Source of the DNA: Spirochaetaceae bacterium
GTDB taxonomy: Bacteria; Spirochaetota; Spirochaetia; DSM-27196; SKKC01
Direction of reading: 5' to 3'
DNA length: 64,000 bases
Assembly (NCBI GenBank): GCA_007694005.1
Contig: RECN01000074.1
Location: forward strand, 1 to 64,000
The notes below the pieces were generated by a model. That model was not told the origin of the DNA. It did no database searches and was given only the letters and a program-made list of their open reading frames with translations. Positions 1 through 8,134 of the stretch are shown here, in pieces; within the stretch, counting starts at the first letter, position 1, and the number at the start of each line of letters is the position of its first letter. The position numbers and the translations under genes are program-made.

Positions 1-14
1 AAGATGATAACACT

Positions 15-1013
15 ATGGCTATAACACACACACGTATTGGCGCCCACGGCGCTCTGGTCAGCAATCTCTGTCTCGGGACTATGAACTTCGGTCCAAGAAC
101 GGATGAAAAAACCTCGTTCGCGATCATGGATCGCGCTCTCGAGCTCGGTGTGAACTTTTTTGACACTGCAGATGTGTACGGTGGCGAGGCAGGGCGTGGA
201 GCCACCGAGACGATACTCGGAAAGTGGTTCGCGCTTGGCGGCGGACGTCGTGAGGCGGTTGTTCTTGCGACCAAGGTATATAACCCTGCCGACACCGAAG
301 CGGATCGACCGGAACCGAACCACAACAGCAGAAATCTCTCGGCGCTCAAGATACGTCGACATTGTGATGACAGTCTCAGACGTCTCCAGACCGACGTGAT
401 CGATCTATACCAGATGCACCACGTGGACCGACTGTGTCCGTGGTCCGAGATACTTGACGCATTTGAGGCTCTGAAGACGCAGGGTAAGATTATCTACACA
501 GGTTCGAGCAACTTCGCAGGCTGGGACATTGCGACCGCCTGTATGGAAGCACGATCGCGCGGAATGACCGGCCTGGTCAGCGAGCAGAGCATCTACAATC
601 TGACGAATCGCATGATTGAACTCGAGGTAATACCTGCATCGCGGCATTACGGCCTTGGAATCCTGCCCTGGAGCCCACTCGGTGGCGGTCTGCTCGGTGG
701 CGTGCTCAAGGATACTGATGGCGTGCGACGCGCGGGTGAGGGGGTGCAGAAGCGCGTGCAGGAGCTTAAGCCGCAACTTGAACAGTACGAATCCCTCTGC
801 AGCGAACTCGGCGAAGAGCCCGCAACAGTCGCACTAGCGTGGTTGCTGCATAACCCGGCTGTGACGGCACCGATCATCGGTCCGCGGACTATTGATCAAC
901 TGAACCGGGCTGTGCGGGCCACCGAGCTCACGCTATCAGACGAGGTTCTTTCCCGTCTCGATGAGATATGGCCCGGTCCGGGTGGGGAAGCTCCCGTTGC
1001 GTATGCCTGGTAA
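15..1013 (+). CDS. Aldo/keto reductase
   Basis: A 332-residue NADPH-dependent oxidoreductase of the AKR superfamily, presumably cytosolic and acting on a carbonyl or sugar-like substrate that cannot be named. The AKR tetrad is visible: Asp50 and Tyr55 in FFDTADVYGG, Lys87 in VVLATKVY and His135 in DLYQMHHVD. The C-terminal cofactor region includes IIGPRTIDQL. Length is normal for the Tas/YghZ-like AKR branch. Only 14 bases lie upstream in the window, so the promoter and operon head are out of view. The gene overlaps the following hydrolase by 11 bases, so the two are probably co-transcribed. Family is clear; substrate is unknown. Confidence 0.9.
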   Translation: MAITHTRIGAHGALVSNLCLGTMNFGPRTDEKTSFAIMDRALELGVNFFDTADVYGGEAGRGATETILGKWFALGGGRREAVVLATKVYNPADTEADRPEPNHNSRNLSALKIRRHCDDSLRRLQTDVIDLYQMHHVDRLCPWSEILDAFEALKTQGKIIYTGSSNFAGWDIATACMEARSRGMTGLVSEQSIYNLTNRMIELEVIPASRHYGLGILPWSPLGGGLLGGVLKDTDGVRRAGEGVQKRVQELKPQLEQYESLCSELGEEPATVALAWLLHNPAVTAPIIGPRTIDQLNRAVRATELTLSDEVLSRLDEIWPGPGGEAPVAYAW

Positions 1014-1824
1014 GCTCAGAATCCTTGCGATCGCTCTGGGATCGATTCTTGCGCTGATAGTCATCGTAGTACTAGGTTTCGTCATCTGGGCATCGCGTCC
1101 GCTCGGCCCTGACGGGAGGGCTCTGGAAGCCCTGCAGGACGGGCCGGACCTTGCCGTACAGCGTACCGATGATTCGTGGCTGCTGTTCGGGCACGTTGCA
1201 GACGTATACGCAGGAAGGGTCGGTTGGAACGGAGGCAGTGCCTCCGCGCGGGAACGTACAGGTATCGTGTTCTACCCCGGTGGGCTGGTTGATCATCGCT
1301 CCTACGCAGCGTTTGCGCGCTTGCTCGCAACTGAGGGATACAGCGTCGTGATCGTTCCCGCTCCGCTGAACCTCATGGTGTTCGCCCCGGATCGCGCTCT
1401 TGAGGTCATAACCCGTTTTTCGTCCATCGATCGCTGGGTGATTGCGGGGCATTCGCTTGGTGCGGCTATGGCTACGAACTTCGTGCGGCGCAATCCACAG
1501 CTCAGCCGAAGCGGGCAGCTGCGAGCTATGGTTCTGCTTGCCGGATACCCGGCTGAGGGCTGGGACCTGTCCTCAGATCCCGTATCGGTTCTCTCAATCA
1601 GTGCAGAGTATGACGAGGTCTTCAACCGGGAGTCCTTCGAGAACACGGTCGGGCTGTTACCACCGGACACCGTATTCTCGACGATTGACAGGGGCAACCA
1701 CGCCGGTTTCGGAGACTACGGCCTGCAGCGGGGTGACGGGACCGCTCGCATATCCACGGCAGAACAGCAGCGTGTCACCGTGGAGCGGATCGTCGATTTT
1801 CTCGATCGTGTCTTAGAGTTCTGA
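1003..1824 (+). CDS. Membrane-anchored alpha/beta hydrolase
   Basis: A 273-residue protein with an N-terminal membrane anchor (about residues 7-29) followed by an alpha/beta-hydrolase domain. The nucleophile elbow is GHSLGAAMA with Ser151. A late His in DRGNHAGFGD is the likely catalytic base, and an acid lies in the AEYDE segment before it. The short fold resembles the hydrolase-5 type family of small bacterial esterases. I chose the ATG at 1003, overlapping the reductase stop, because it places the anchor directly at the N-terminus; an in-frame ATG at 961 would add 14 unconvincing residues. Its 3' end overlaps the convergent oxidoreductase by 12 bases. Fold is likely; substrate is unknown. 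Confidence 0.75.
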   Translation: MPGKLRILAIALGSILALIVIVVLGFVIWASRPLGPDGRALEALQDGPDLAVQRTDDSWLLFGHVADVYAGRVGWNGGSASARERTGIVFYPGGLVDHRSYAAFARLLATEGYSVVIVPAPLNLMVFAPDRALEVITRFSSIDRWVIAGHSLGAAMATNFVRRNPQLSRSGQLRAMVLLAGYPAEGWDLSSDPVSVLSISAEYDEVFNRESFENTVGLLPPDTVFSTIDRGNHAGFGDYGLQRGDGTARISTAEQQRVTVERIVDFLDRVLEF

Positions 1825-3033
1825 TGCGAGCGGGCTGTTAGACAGGAATGCTTTGCGGGCGGCTTCTTCTATTCCCGGTCTCGTCCAGCTTTGTATGGTG
1901 GATCCTTCGGGCCCGGGTTTCGTCCGTTCCACCGTCCCCGGCATGCTCTGTATCGCATTCACGTCGGGAAGCGCCTGTTCGACTATGGAGGCATGAGCCC
2001 TACACTGATCTACTTCACTGGGCAGCGGTTCTTCGGCGGTGAGTCCCTGTACGATGGAATCAAATGCGTGGGCCACCGGATCGTAATGGCTTCCGTCGAA
2101 GATCATGCGAATCTCAGGGTCTGCGCTGGATACCGCCGCGTCGAGCGACGCTCGGTCTGCGTAACGCGGTGTTGTTTCAGGAGGGGCCGTGACGACAAGA
2201 CCTTCGTGAAGCCAGTACACGTGTTTATCCTCGAACTGGTACACGGTGAAGGTGTTGCTTTGTGCCTCGCAGGCGTGGCTGACGATCATTCGGAGCGTCG
2301 GACCGTGAGGTTCCGCCGCTTCGACGTCCTGGGTATCTGCGGTTTCGATCGGAGCACTCCGGAAGTTATCCGCCCGAAGGACGGGCAGGTCCGAAGAGAT
2401 TTCCGAGTCGCTCGAAGACACGTACAACATGTTCTGAAAAAAATGAGCGCAGGCGTTGTTCAGTGGGCAGTCCCGGACGGCCACTCCGCGCGTCTCAAAT
2501 CGACCGGCCCAGCCGTTTCGAGTAAAATAGGTCGATTTTCGTGGCCACAGCACCAGGGTGTCTGCCCGCAGCAGACGACCGTACGCACCGGACTGGGCAA
2601 GACCGCGGACAAACTCAATCGATGGGTGATACATGAACTGGTACGCGATAATGAGTCGTTTCCCGCTTCGTTTCCGGGCATCGATCATGGAATCAGCATC
2701 GGCAACCGAGCCCGCAAGCGGTTTCTCGCAGACCACGTTGTAGCCTGCTTCAAGGCAGCGGACCGAAAGGTCACGATGCAAGGGAATGCCGACCGGAAGA
2801 AACATCGTATCGATGTCCGGTTTCTGCTCGAGGAATTCGTCAATCGAGTCGAAGATAGCGAGCTTCCGGTCCGCGAGTGACTGCATGTCCTCGTCTGACG
2901 CATCATACATACCACCGAACTTCGGCACGACGACGGCATGGAGTCTGACCAGTCCGGCCGCCTCGAGTCGTGAGATCTGTGTGTGGTGTATACCAGCATA
3001 GCCTCTGACTCCGGTAATCCCTGTGTTGAGCAT
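1813..3033 (-). CDS. Gfo/Idh/MocA family oxidoreductase
   Basis: A 406-residue NAD(P)-dependent dehydrogenase of the Gfo/Idh/MocA family, which typically oxidises sugars or inositol-like polyols. The N-terminal Rossmann fold has an unusual glycine loop, GITGVRGYAG. The family CEKPLAG motif follows near residue 115 and supplies the catalytic Lys, and YQFMYHPS continues the active-site region. I start at the ATG at 3033, preceded by GGAGG at a good distance; the longer frame begins at a TTG and lacks support. The gene has its own promoter and is divergent from the FMN-binding gene. Its 3' end overlaps the convergent hydrolase gene. Substrate is unknown. Confidence 0.85.
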   Translation of the reverse strand: MLNTGITGVRGYAGIHHTQISRLEAAGLVRLHAVVVPKFGGMYDASDEDMQSLADRKLAIFDSIDEFLEQKPDIDTMFLPVGIPLHRDLSVRCLEAGYNVVCEKPLAGSVADADSMIDARKRSGKRLIIAYQFMYHPSIEFVRGLAQSGAYGRLLRADTLVLWPRKSTYFTRNGWAGRFETRGVAVRDCPLNNACAHFFQNMLYVSSSDSEISSDLPVLRADNFRSAPIETADTQDVEAAEPHGPTLRMIVSHACEAQSNTFTVYQFEDKHVYWLHEGLVVTAPPETTPRYADRASLDAAVSSADPEIRMIFDGSHYDPVAHAFDSIVQGLTAEEPLPSEVDQCRAHASIVEQALPDVNAIQSMPGTVERTKPGPEGSTIQSWTRPGIEEAARKAFLSNSPLASEL

Positions 3034-3051
3034 CGTATCCTCCAGAGGACA

Positions 3052-3081
3052 GTAGTACCGGCCGGAACTGGAGATTGTCAA
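3052..3081 (-). promoter_or_regulatory. Sigma-70-type promoter for the Gfo/Idh gene
   Basis: On the minus strand, TTGACA (3076-3081) and TACTAC (3052-3057) are 18 bases apart, just upstream of the GGAGG and ATG of the oxidoreductase. The -35 box is perfect and the -10 box is moderate. The implied leader is short. Not tested. Confidence 0.5.
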
Positions 3082-3195
3082 CGAAAGGTTTCGGAATGTG
3101 TTTCGCCGATGGTACTGTGCGTCTCGACTGAGTGTAGTCGGACAAGTACACTGTGGTCACGAATTCTTAGAATCATGTGAGGAGTCATAGTTTTT

Positions 3196-3861
3196 ATGCA
3201 TAAAGATCTATTGAAAAGCATCGTTGCTATAGGCGGGCTTGCAGTCGTCGTTGCCGTTCTCATTTTCTTCAATCTACCGGGTCCTGTCGTAGAACCGGAC
3301 GCTACCTACACCGGGCAGGCTGAAAGCTATGGTGGTACCATGAACGTCACGGTCGGTCTTGCACGAAACGAGATCGTTGCTATCGACGTATCGCATACCG
3401 ACACCCCAGGGATCGCCAACCCGGCTATAGAGACTGTCCGATCGAACATACTGTCGGCTCAGAATGTGGATGTAGACGGGAAATCGGGCGCAACAGTGAC
3501 CGTTAACGCCGTAAAGGAAGCGGTTGCGCGAGCCCTGCACGAGGCCGGCTGGAGCGAGAGTCGGATCGGCATGGCGCTCCCGGAAGAGCCCACGATTGAA
3601 CCTGACGTTACCTACAGTGGCACGGCTGAGTCCTATGGCGGTCCCCTGACCGTAACCGTCGGACTCAAAGACGGGGAGATCGTGACGATCGAAGTCGAGC
3701 ACGAAGATACTCCTGGTATTGCACGGCCCGTGATCAACGAGATTCGCAACGCGGTCATCTCTGCACAGAGCGCGGATGTTGATCTGATCAGCGGTGCAAC
3801 CGTTACGTCCCGGGCGCTTGTTGAAGCGATCTCCGAAGCGCTCACCGAAGCGGGTTTCTGA
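3196..3861 (+). CDS. Membrane-anchored tandem FMN-binding domain protein
   Basis: A 221-residue protein with one N-terminal membrane helix (about residues 10-27) followed by two FMN-binding domains arranged as a direct repeat (about 36-118 and 138-221). Each repeat starts with a Y[TS]G.AESYGG motif, continues with HEDTPGIA or HTDTPGIA, and ends with DGKSGATVT (94-102) or DLISGATVT (196-204). These endings match the ApbE flavinylation motif Dxx[ST]GAT, so FMN would be attached covalently to Thr100 and Thr202. The topology puts both domains outside the cytoplasmic membrane. A GAGGAG site lies 11 bases before the ATG. No apbE, Rnf or Nqr gene is nearby. The likely role is extracytosolic electron transfer; the partner is unknown. 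Confidence 0.8.
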   Translation: MHKDLLKSIVAIGGLAVVVAVLIFFNLPGPVVEPDATYTGQAESYGGTMNVTVGLARNEIVAIDVSHTDTPGIANPAIETVRSNILSAQNVDVDGKSGATVTVNAVKEAVARALHEAGWSESRIGMALPEEPTIEPDVTYSGTAESYGGPLTVTVGLKDGEIVTIEVEHEDTPGIARPVINEIRNAVISAQSADVDLISGATVTSRALVEAISEALTEAGF

Positions 3862-3897
3862 CAGGTTTCTTTACAGCGGTCGGTTCCCGGCCCTGTG

Positions 3898-4938
3898 TCA
3901 GCTGATCTTGCGGGCGGCAAGCTGCCCGCAGGCAGCATCGATGTCTTTTCCCCGGCTGTGTCTTACCGTCACAGTTACGTCCGCGTCGCGGAGTCCCTGC
4001 GCAAAGGTGTCGATCGCGCCCTCGGGGGTTCCAGTAAATGGTATGCCCACAACCGAATTATACTCGATCAGGTTCACCTTACACGGCAGGGCGCGTGCGT
4101 AGCGAAGCAGCGCGGCGTGTTCTTCGGGTGTATCGTTCACTCCTGACAGAAGAAGATACTCGAAGGTGACGATTTCGCCGGTTTCCTGGCGCCAGGAGCG
4201 GACCGCGTCCGCGATCTCGTCAAGATCGTAGGTTCTCGCGCTCGACATCATCGATCGCCGGGTACTCTCGATAGCAGAATGCAGCGAGACAGCAAGATGA
4301 ATGCCGAGTTTCTCCCCGGCAAGTCGTCTGATCTCCGGTACGAGTCCCGCAGTCGAGAGTGTTATGCGTTTCGGAGAGAAGGCGAGTCCGTTCTCAGCGG
4401 TAATCAGGCGAATAGAGCGCACAACCTCGTCGTAATTGGCGAGAGGCTCTCCCATTCCCATGTAGACGATGTTACTGAGCCTGCGGCCATGATCAGCCTC
4501 GCTTCGTGCATTGAGGTCTGCGACCTGATCGACGATTTCGCCTGCGGTGACGTTGCGACCAAACGGGATGCGCGCGGTCGCACAAAACGCGCACCTCAAG
4601 GAACATCCGACCTGGGATGAAACACACGCGGTCACCCGCTGATCATCCGACTTTGACGGGATCAGGACGCCCTCGAGTACCGCTCTACCGTGCAGTGCAT
4701 AAATGACTTTCTCACTCCCGTCGGCGCTGCGGCTCGTCTGTATCTCCCGGATGTGATTCAGCGAAAAACCCTCGCCAAGCCGCGCGCGGAGATCCTTCGG
4801 TATATTCGACATCTCTTCGAGGTCGCGAACCTGCTTCTTCCAAAGCCACTCGTAAATCTGACGGCCGCGGTACGCAGGCTGGTCCTGCTGCACGCACCAG
4901 TCTGTCAGTTCGTGTTCTTCAAGGGATCGGATATCCAA
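3898..4938 (-). CDS. rlmN: 23S rRNA/tRNA adenine-C2 methyltransferase RlmN
   Basis: A 346-residue radical-SAM enzyme that methylates C2 of A2503 in 23S rRNA, and of A37 in some tRNAs. The CxxxCxxC iron-sulfur cluster ligands are Cys112, Cys116 and Cys119. The two catalytic cysteines expected for RlmN are present: Cys105, seven residues before the cluster, and Cys337 near the C-terminus. MGMGEPLANYDEV is the family GEP signature. The N-terminal helical domain (PAYRGRQIYEWLW) is complete. The best start is a TTG at 4938, two bases after the upstream stop codon and without its own ribosome binding site, so translation is probably coupled. Length is normal. Confidence 0.96.
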   Translation of the reverse strand: MDIRSLEEHELTDWCVQQDQPAYRGRQIYEWLWKKQVRDLEEMSNIPKDLRARLGEGFSLNHIREIQTSRSADGSEKVIYALHGRAVLEGVLIPSKSDDQRVTACVSSQVGCSLRCAFCATARIPFGRNVTAGEIVDQVADLNARSEADHGRRLSNIVYMGMGEPLANYDEVVRSIRLITAENGLAFSPKRITLSTAGLVPEIRRLAGEKLGIHLAVSLHSAIESTRRSMMSSARTYDLDEIADAVRSWRQETGEIVTFEYLLLSGVNDTPEEHAALLRYARALPCKVNLIEYNSVVGIPFTGTPEGAIDTFAQGLRDADVTVTVRHSRGKDIDAACGQLAARKIS

Positions 4939-4940
4939 GG

Positions 4941-5654
4941 TCAGGTACTCTGCTTCTGTGTCTCTATATCCTCAAGCGCGACGCCTCGCAGGACGAGCTC
5001 CCTTCGAAGCCGGTCTGCGTCTGCATGGACGATAGCGTCCAGTCCCCGGCTTACAAGCGGGTAGAGAACCTGTGGATTCCAGGCGATAAACAGTGGGTTT
5101 CCTGCTTCGTTACCTTCAATCAGTTCTTCTACCGCATCCGAGAGCGATGGCTGTCCCGGAGCGAACTTACGGCGTATACACCGCGCAAAGAGGTCATTGT
5201 GATCGGTCACAAGCGGGTTAAGGACGAAGTCGGGAAGATCGTTCCAGAGAAACAGCGGGAAAAGCTCACCAAGTCGGGTCAGAAGTTGAACGGTTTCCTG
5301 ATACCTGTTCCTGCTCTTTCCGCTTTCCAGACGTCGGCGCTCGTAACTCGGGGACAGTGCCTGTTCGAGTGCCGCACTCAGTTCGTCGGTGCCCCGGCCG
5401 AACTGTTCGGAGAGCGCGTGAAGGAAGTATTCCCTGGACATGCTCAGGAACGAAGAACTGAGTATGAGGCGATAGACATCGTTGTGCAGGTCCGTGGCCG
5501 GTTCCTTCTCGGAGGCAGACAGTCCAATAAGGTCGAGAAAGTCTTCGAGTATCTCTTCCCGTGGTGGTGTTATGACGCCTTCGGGAAAAACGACGATCAA
5601 GTCTGGTCGGCTGGAGCCGGTGCGCTCGTGTTCGGGTATCAGCTCATCAATCAT
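4941..5654 (-). CDS. Unrecognised protein, possibly a degenerate HAD-like fold
   Basis: A 237-residue cytosolic protein that I do not recognise by name. Its plan resembles HAD phosphatases: an N-terminal strand PDLIVVFPEGVI where DxDGVI would be, a helical cap-like middle (about 40-135), LFLWNDLPDF near motif II, and a C-terminal PLFIAWNPQVLYPLVSRGLD resembling the motif IV helix. The catalytic Asp pair is absent from the first motif, so if it is HAD-derived it is probably not a normal phosphatase. It overlaps yjbQ by four bases and sits two bases from rlmN, forming a yjbQ-unknown-rlmN operon. The HAD reading is inference. Confidence 0.6.
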   Translation of the reverse strand: MIDELIPEHERTGSSRPDLIVVFPEGVITPPREEILEDFLDLIGLSASEKEPATDLHNDVYRLILSSSFLSMSREYFLHALSEQFGRGTDELSAALEQALSPSYERRRLESGKSRNRYQETVQLLTRLGELFPLFLWNDLPDFVLNPLVTDHNDLFARCIRRKFAPGQPSLSDAVEELIEGNEAGNPLFIAWNPQVLYPLVSRGLDAIVHADADRLRRELVLRGVALEDIETQKQST

Positions 5655-6079
5655 GTCTCAAAATCTCCCATAAGGTGAACGGAAGCAGTGCATACCCGCG
5701 GCTGATCTTCGAAATCGATAAACACCAGATCCTGATACGCACCCAGGCACAGTTGCCCGTCGCGTACTGAAACGACCTGCTGTGTGCCGGACATTGCGCT
5801 GATTACGTGCGCTCCACCGTTCCGGTCAACGCCGCGACGGTGATGACTGAATCCGGTAGCGGCAACCCGTTCGAGGCGCTGTTTGAGGTCGGACAGGCTG
5901 CCCATCTCGTACTCAAGCAGGAATAGACCACATGTGGTGTGGCATACGTTCACGTGCACCAGTCCCGCTACGAGTCCGTGCGCGGATACAATATCCTGAA
6001 CGATTTCTGTGAGATTCTGGGAAAAAAAACTACCCCGGGAATATATGTGCATATCCGTGCTGTGCGACGTTACGGTCAT
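5651..6079 (-). CDS. yjbQ: YjbQ/UPF0047 family protein
   Basis: A 142-residue protein of the YjbQ/UPF0047 family, small trimeric metal-binding proteins reported to have weak thiamine-phosphate synthase activity; the physiological role is uncertain. Family hallmarks are visible: VNVCHTTCGLFL (usually HTTAA or HTSCG), GFSHHRRGVDRNGGAHV, and a C-terminal LCLGAYQDLVFIDFE resembling the usual LGTWQ.IFL.E.D. The conserved His residues presumably bind metal. The ATG at 6079 has no strong ribosome binding site. The gene heads the operon with the HAD-like gene and rlmN, divergent from transketolase across 99 bases. Confidence 0.87.
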   Translation of the reverse strand: MTVTSHSTDMHIYSRGSFFSQNLTEIVQDIVSAHGLVAGLVHVNVCHTTCGLFLLEYEMGSLSDLKQRLERVAATGFSHHRRGVDRNGGAHVISAMSGTQQVVSVRDGQLCLGAYQDLVFIDFEDQPRVCTASVHLMGDFET

Positions 6080-6128
6080 TTTTGTATCGTATGCTGCACG
6101 AACCTCGCTGTCAATTATGGTGCTGCAA

Positions 6129-6157
6129 TTGACAAGTGTTCCCGGGTGGTTTTGAAT
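6129..6157 (+). promoter_or_regulatory. Sigma-70-type promoter for transketolase
   Basis: TTGACA (6129-6134) and TTGAAT (6152-6157) are separated by 17 bases, upstream of the CAGGAG site and ATG of the transketolase gene. The -35 box is perfect and the -10 box matches at four positions. Read by eye only. Confidence 0.45.
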
Positions 6158-6178
6158 GTTGGCACAGGAGTCAAAATC

Positions 6179-8086
6179 ATGAGTTTTCCCATTGATGTAG
6201 GAGCGTATAAGCCTCTTTCATTCGATCTGTCGCAAGAGCGACTGACAACCGAACAGCTCAAGCAGCTTGAAACGAACGTCGCTCTGTATCGCGACACAAT
6301 CATTTTCCTTACGGCAGTTGCCGGCGCGAAAGGTTACAGTGGACATTCCGGCGGACCGTACAGCATTGTTCCCGAAACCCTGGTCGCCGAAGCGTTCATG
6401 CGTGGTACCGATGTCGTGTATCCCGTGTGTTTCGACGAAGCCGGACATCGTGTTGCCCTGCAGTACGCACTCGCTGCGTTCAACGGCGACATGCCGTTTG
6501 AGAAGCTTCTCCACTATCGTGAGGCGAATCACGGTCTGTACGGACATCCTGAGCGGGACGACGCTCTGGGTATCAAGTTCAGTTCCGGTCGACTCGGTCA
6601 TATGTGGCCTTTTGCGAACGGCGTGGCAATGGCACACCCGGAAATGCAGGTGGTCGTGCTCGGAAGCGATGGCAGTCAGCAGGAAGGTGACGACGCGGAA
6701 GCGGCACGGCTCGCCGTTGCCTGTGGCTTGAACGTAAATATTCTGGTTGATGATAACAACGTCACGATAGCCGGGCATCCGAGTGAGTACCTCACCGGGT
6801 ACAGCGTCGAAAAAACGCTCGCCGGCCATGGGCTGAACGTCGATTCGGGAAACCCGGAAGATCTTGCGTCACTGTATGGCCGCGTTCGAAGCGCCTTGAG
6901 TGCCAAAGGACCAAACGCCCTGATCAACCGCCGCCCGATGGCGCCTGGTGTTCCTGGAATCGAAGGAAGCCACAAAGGCCATGACGTCGTTCCGACCGAC
7001 TCGGCGATCGAGTACCTGACTGCAAAGGGACACCATGAAGCAGTCGAGTACATCAAGTCACTGAACAAGGTAAGCGGACCGAAAGGTTCACGTGGTGTTT
7101 CCGAAGAGTTCGGCAGTAACCGGAAAGAGTTTGGCGTTATCGTCTCCGAGCTTATCGAAGCAATTCCTGCAGATGAACGCAAATCCCGGATCTGCGTTAT
7201 CGACAGTGATCTTGAAGGATCAACCGGTCTGAATACGATCGGACAGCGGGTTCCGGAAGTGTACGTGAAAGGCGGCATAATGGAGCGGGGGAACTTCTCC
7301 GCTGCAGCGGGTTTCGGATTCGAGAAAGGACGGCAGGGAGTATTCTCGACCTTCAGCGCCTTTCTCGAAATGGTGGTGAGCGAAATTACGATGGCCCGCC
7401 TGAACGAGTCCAACGTACTCTGTCACTTCTCTCACGCCGGAATCGACGACATGGCAGACAATACCTGCCACTACGGCACGAACATATTCTTCGCGGATAA
7501 TGCTCCGGATGAGCTATCGAATCACAACAGGCTGTACTTCCCGGCAGACCGCTACCAGCTGCGAGCCATCGTTCGCGCAGTATTTGACGACCCGGGTCTT
7601 CGCTTCGTGTTTTCTACCCGTTCGAATGTCCCGTATCTGCTCGATGATGCCGGTGATCTTCGATACGACGAGGCTAAGGGTTACACCTTTGAACCGGGCA
7701 AGGACGACATCATTCGCGAGGGGTCGGCCGGTTATATCGTTACATACGGAGAAATGATATACCGCGCGCTCGACGCGGTGGAGCGAATGCGGGAGGCCGG
7801 TATCGATGTAGGACTCGTCAACAAACCGACGTTGAACGTCGTAGACGAGACGACGCTGGCGACAGTCGGTGCATCACCCGCTGTCATGGTCGTGGAGACT
7901 CAGAATACCCGGACCGGCCTCGGGTCACGGTACGGAACCTGGCTCATTGAGCGCGGTTTCTCGCCGAAATACGCTCGTCAGGGTGTCACAAAACAGGGAG
8001 CAGGTGGTCTTTCCGAGCACGTGATTCATCAGGGTCTTGGAAGCGAGGGAATCGAAGCAAGCTTCAGAGCGCTGATCGGCTCATAG
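6179..8086 (+). CDS. tkt: Transketolase
   Basis: A 635-residue thiamine-diphosphate enzyme of the non-oxidative pentose phosphate pathway, moving two-carbon ketol units between sugar phosphates. The TPP/Mg site is visible as GSDGS (162-166) followed by DDNN (191-194). The N-terminal domain carries GYSGHSGGPYS and RLGHMWPFANG. The central Pyr domain starts at VIDSDLEGSTGL and contains GIMERGNFSAAAGFG, and the C-terminal domain ends in a TWLIERGF-type segment. The start is the ATG at 6179, eight bases after CAGGAG; in-frame codons back to 5939 overlap yjbQ and look non-coding. It is monocistronic and ends at a strong terminator. It differs somewhat from the classical E. coli type, so exact specificity is inferred. 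Confidence 0.88.
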   Translation: MSFPIDVGAYKPLSFDLSQERLTTEQLKQLETNVALYRDTIIFLTAVAGAKGYSGHSGGPYSIVPETLVAEAFMRGTDVVYPVCFDEAGHRVALQYALAAFNGDMPFEKLLHYREANHGLYGHPERDDALGIKFSSGRLGHMWPFANGVAMAHPEMQVVVLGSDGSQQEGDDAEAARLAVACGLNVNILVDDNNVTIAGHPSEYLTGYSVEKTLAGHGLNVDSGNPEDLASLYGRVRSALSAKGPNALINRRPMAPGVPGIEGSHKGHDVVPTDSAIEYLTAKGHHEAVEYIKSLNKVSGPKGSRGVSEEFGSNRKEFGVIVSELIEAIPADERKSRICVIDSDLEGSTGLNTIGQRVPEVYVKGGIMERGNFSAAAGFGFEKGRQGVFSTFSAFLEMVVSEITMARLNESNVLCHFSHAGIDDMADNTCHYGTNIFFADNAPDELSNHNRLYFPADRYQLRAIVRAVFDDPGLRFVFSTRSNVPYLLDDAGDLRYDEAKGYTFEPGKDDIIREGSAGYIVTYGEMIYRALDAVERMREAGIDVGLVNKPTLNVVDETTLATVGASPAVMVVETQNTRTGLGSRYGTWLIERGFSPKYARQGVTKQGAGGLSEHVIHQGLGSEGIEASFRALIGS

Positions 8087-8108
8087 AGACCGTCTCGAGC
8101 AACGTCCA

Positions 8109-8134
8109 GGCGGCCGAAAGGCCGCCTTTTTTTT
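8109..8134 (+). terminator. Rho-independent terminator after tkt
   Basis: A perfect 7-bp stem GGCGGCC/GGCCGCC closes a GAAA tetraloop and is followed by eight T residues (8127-8134). It lies 22 bases after the transketolase stop and touches the 3' end of the convergent lipoprotein gene. Confidence 0.93.

Noticed and set aside
1891-2880. 329-codon plus-strand open frame opposite the Gfo/Idh gene
   Set aside because: The minus-strand frame carries the family motifs and a good start site.
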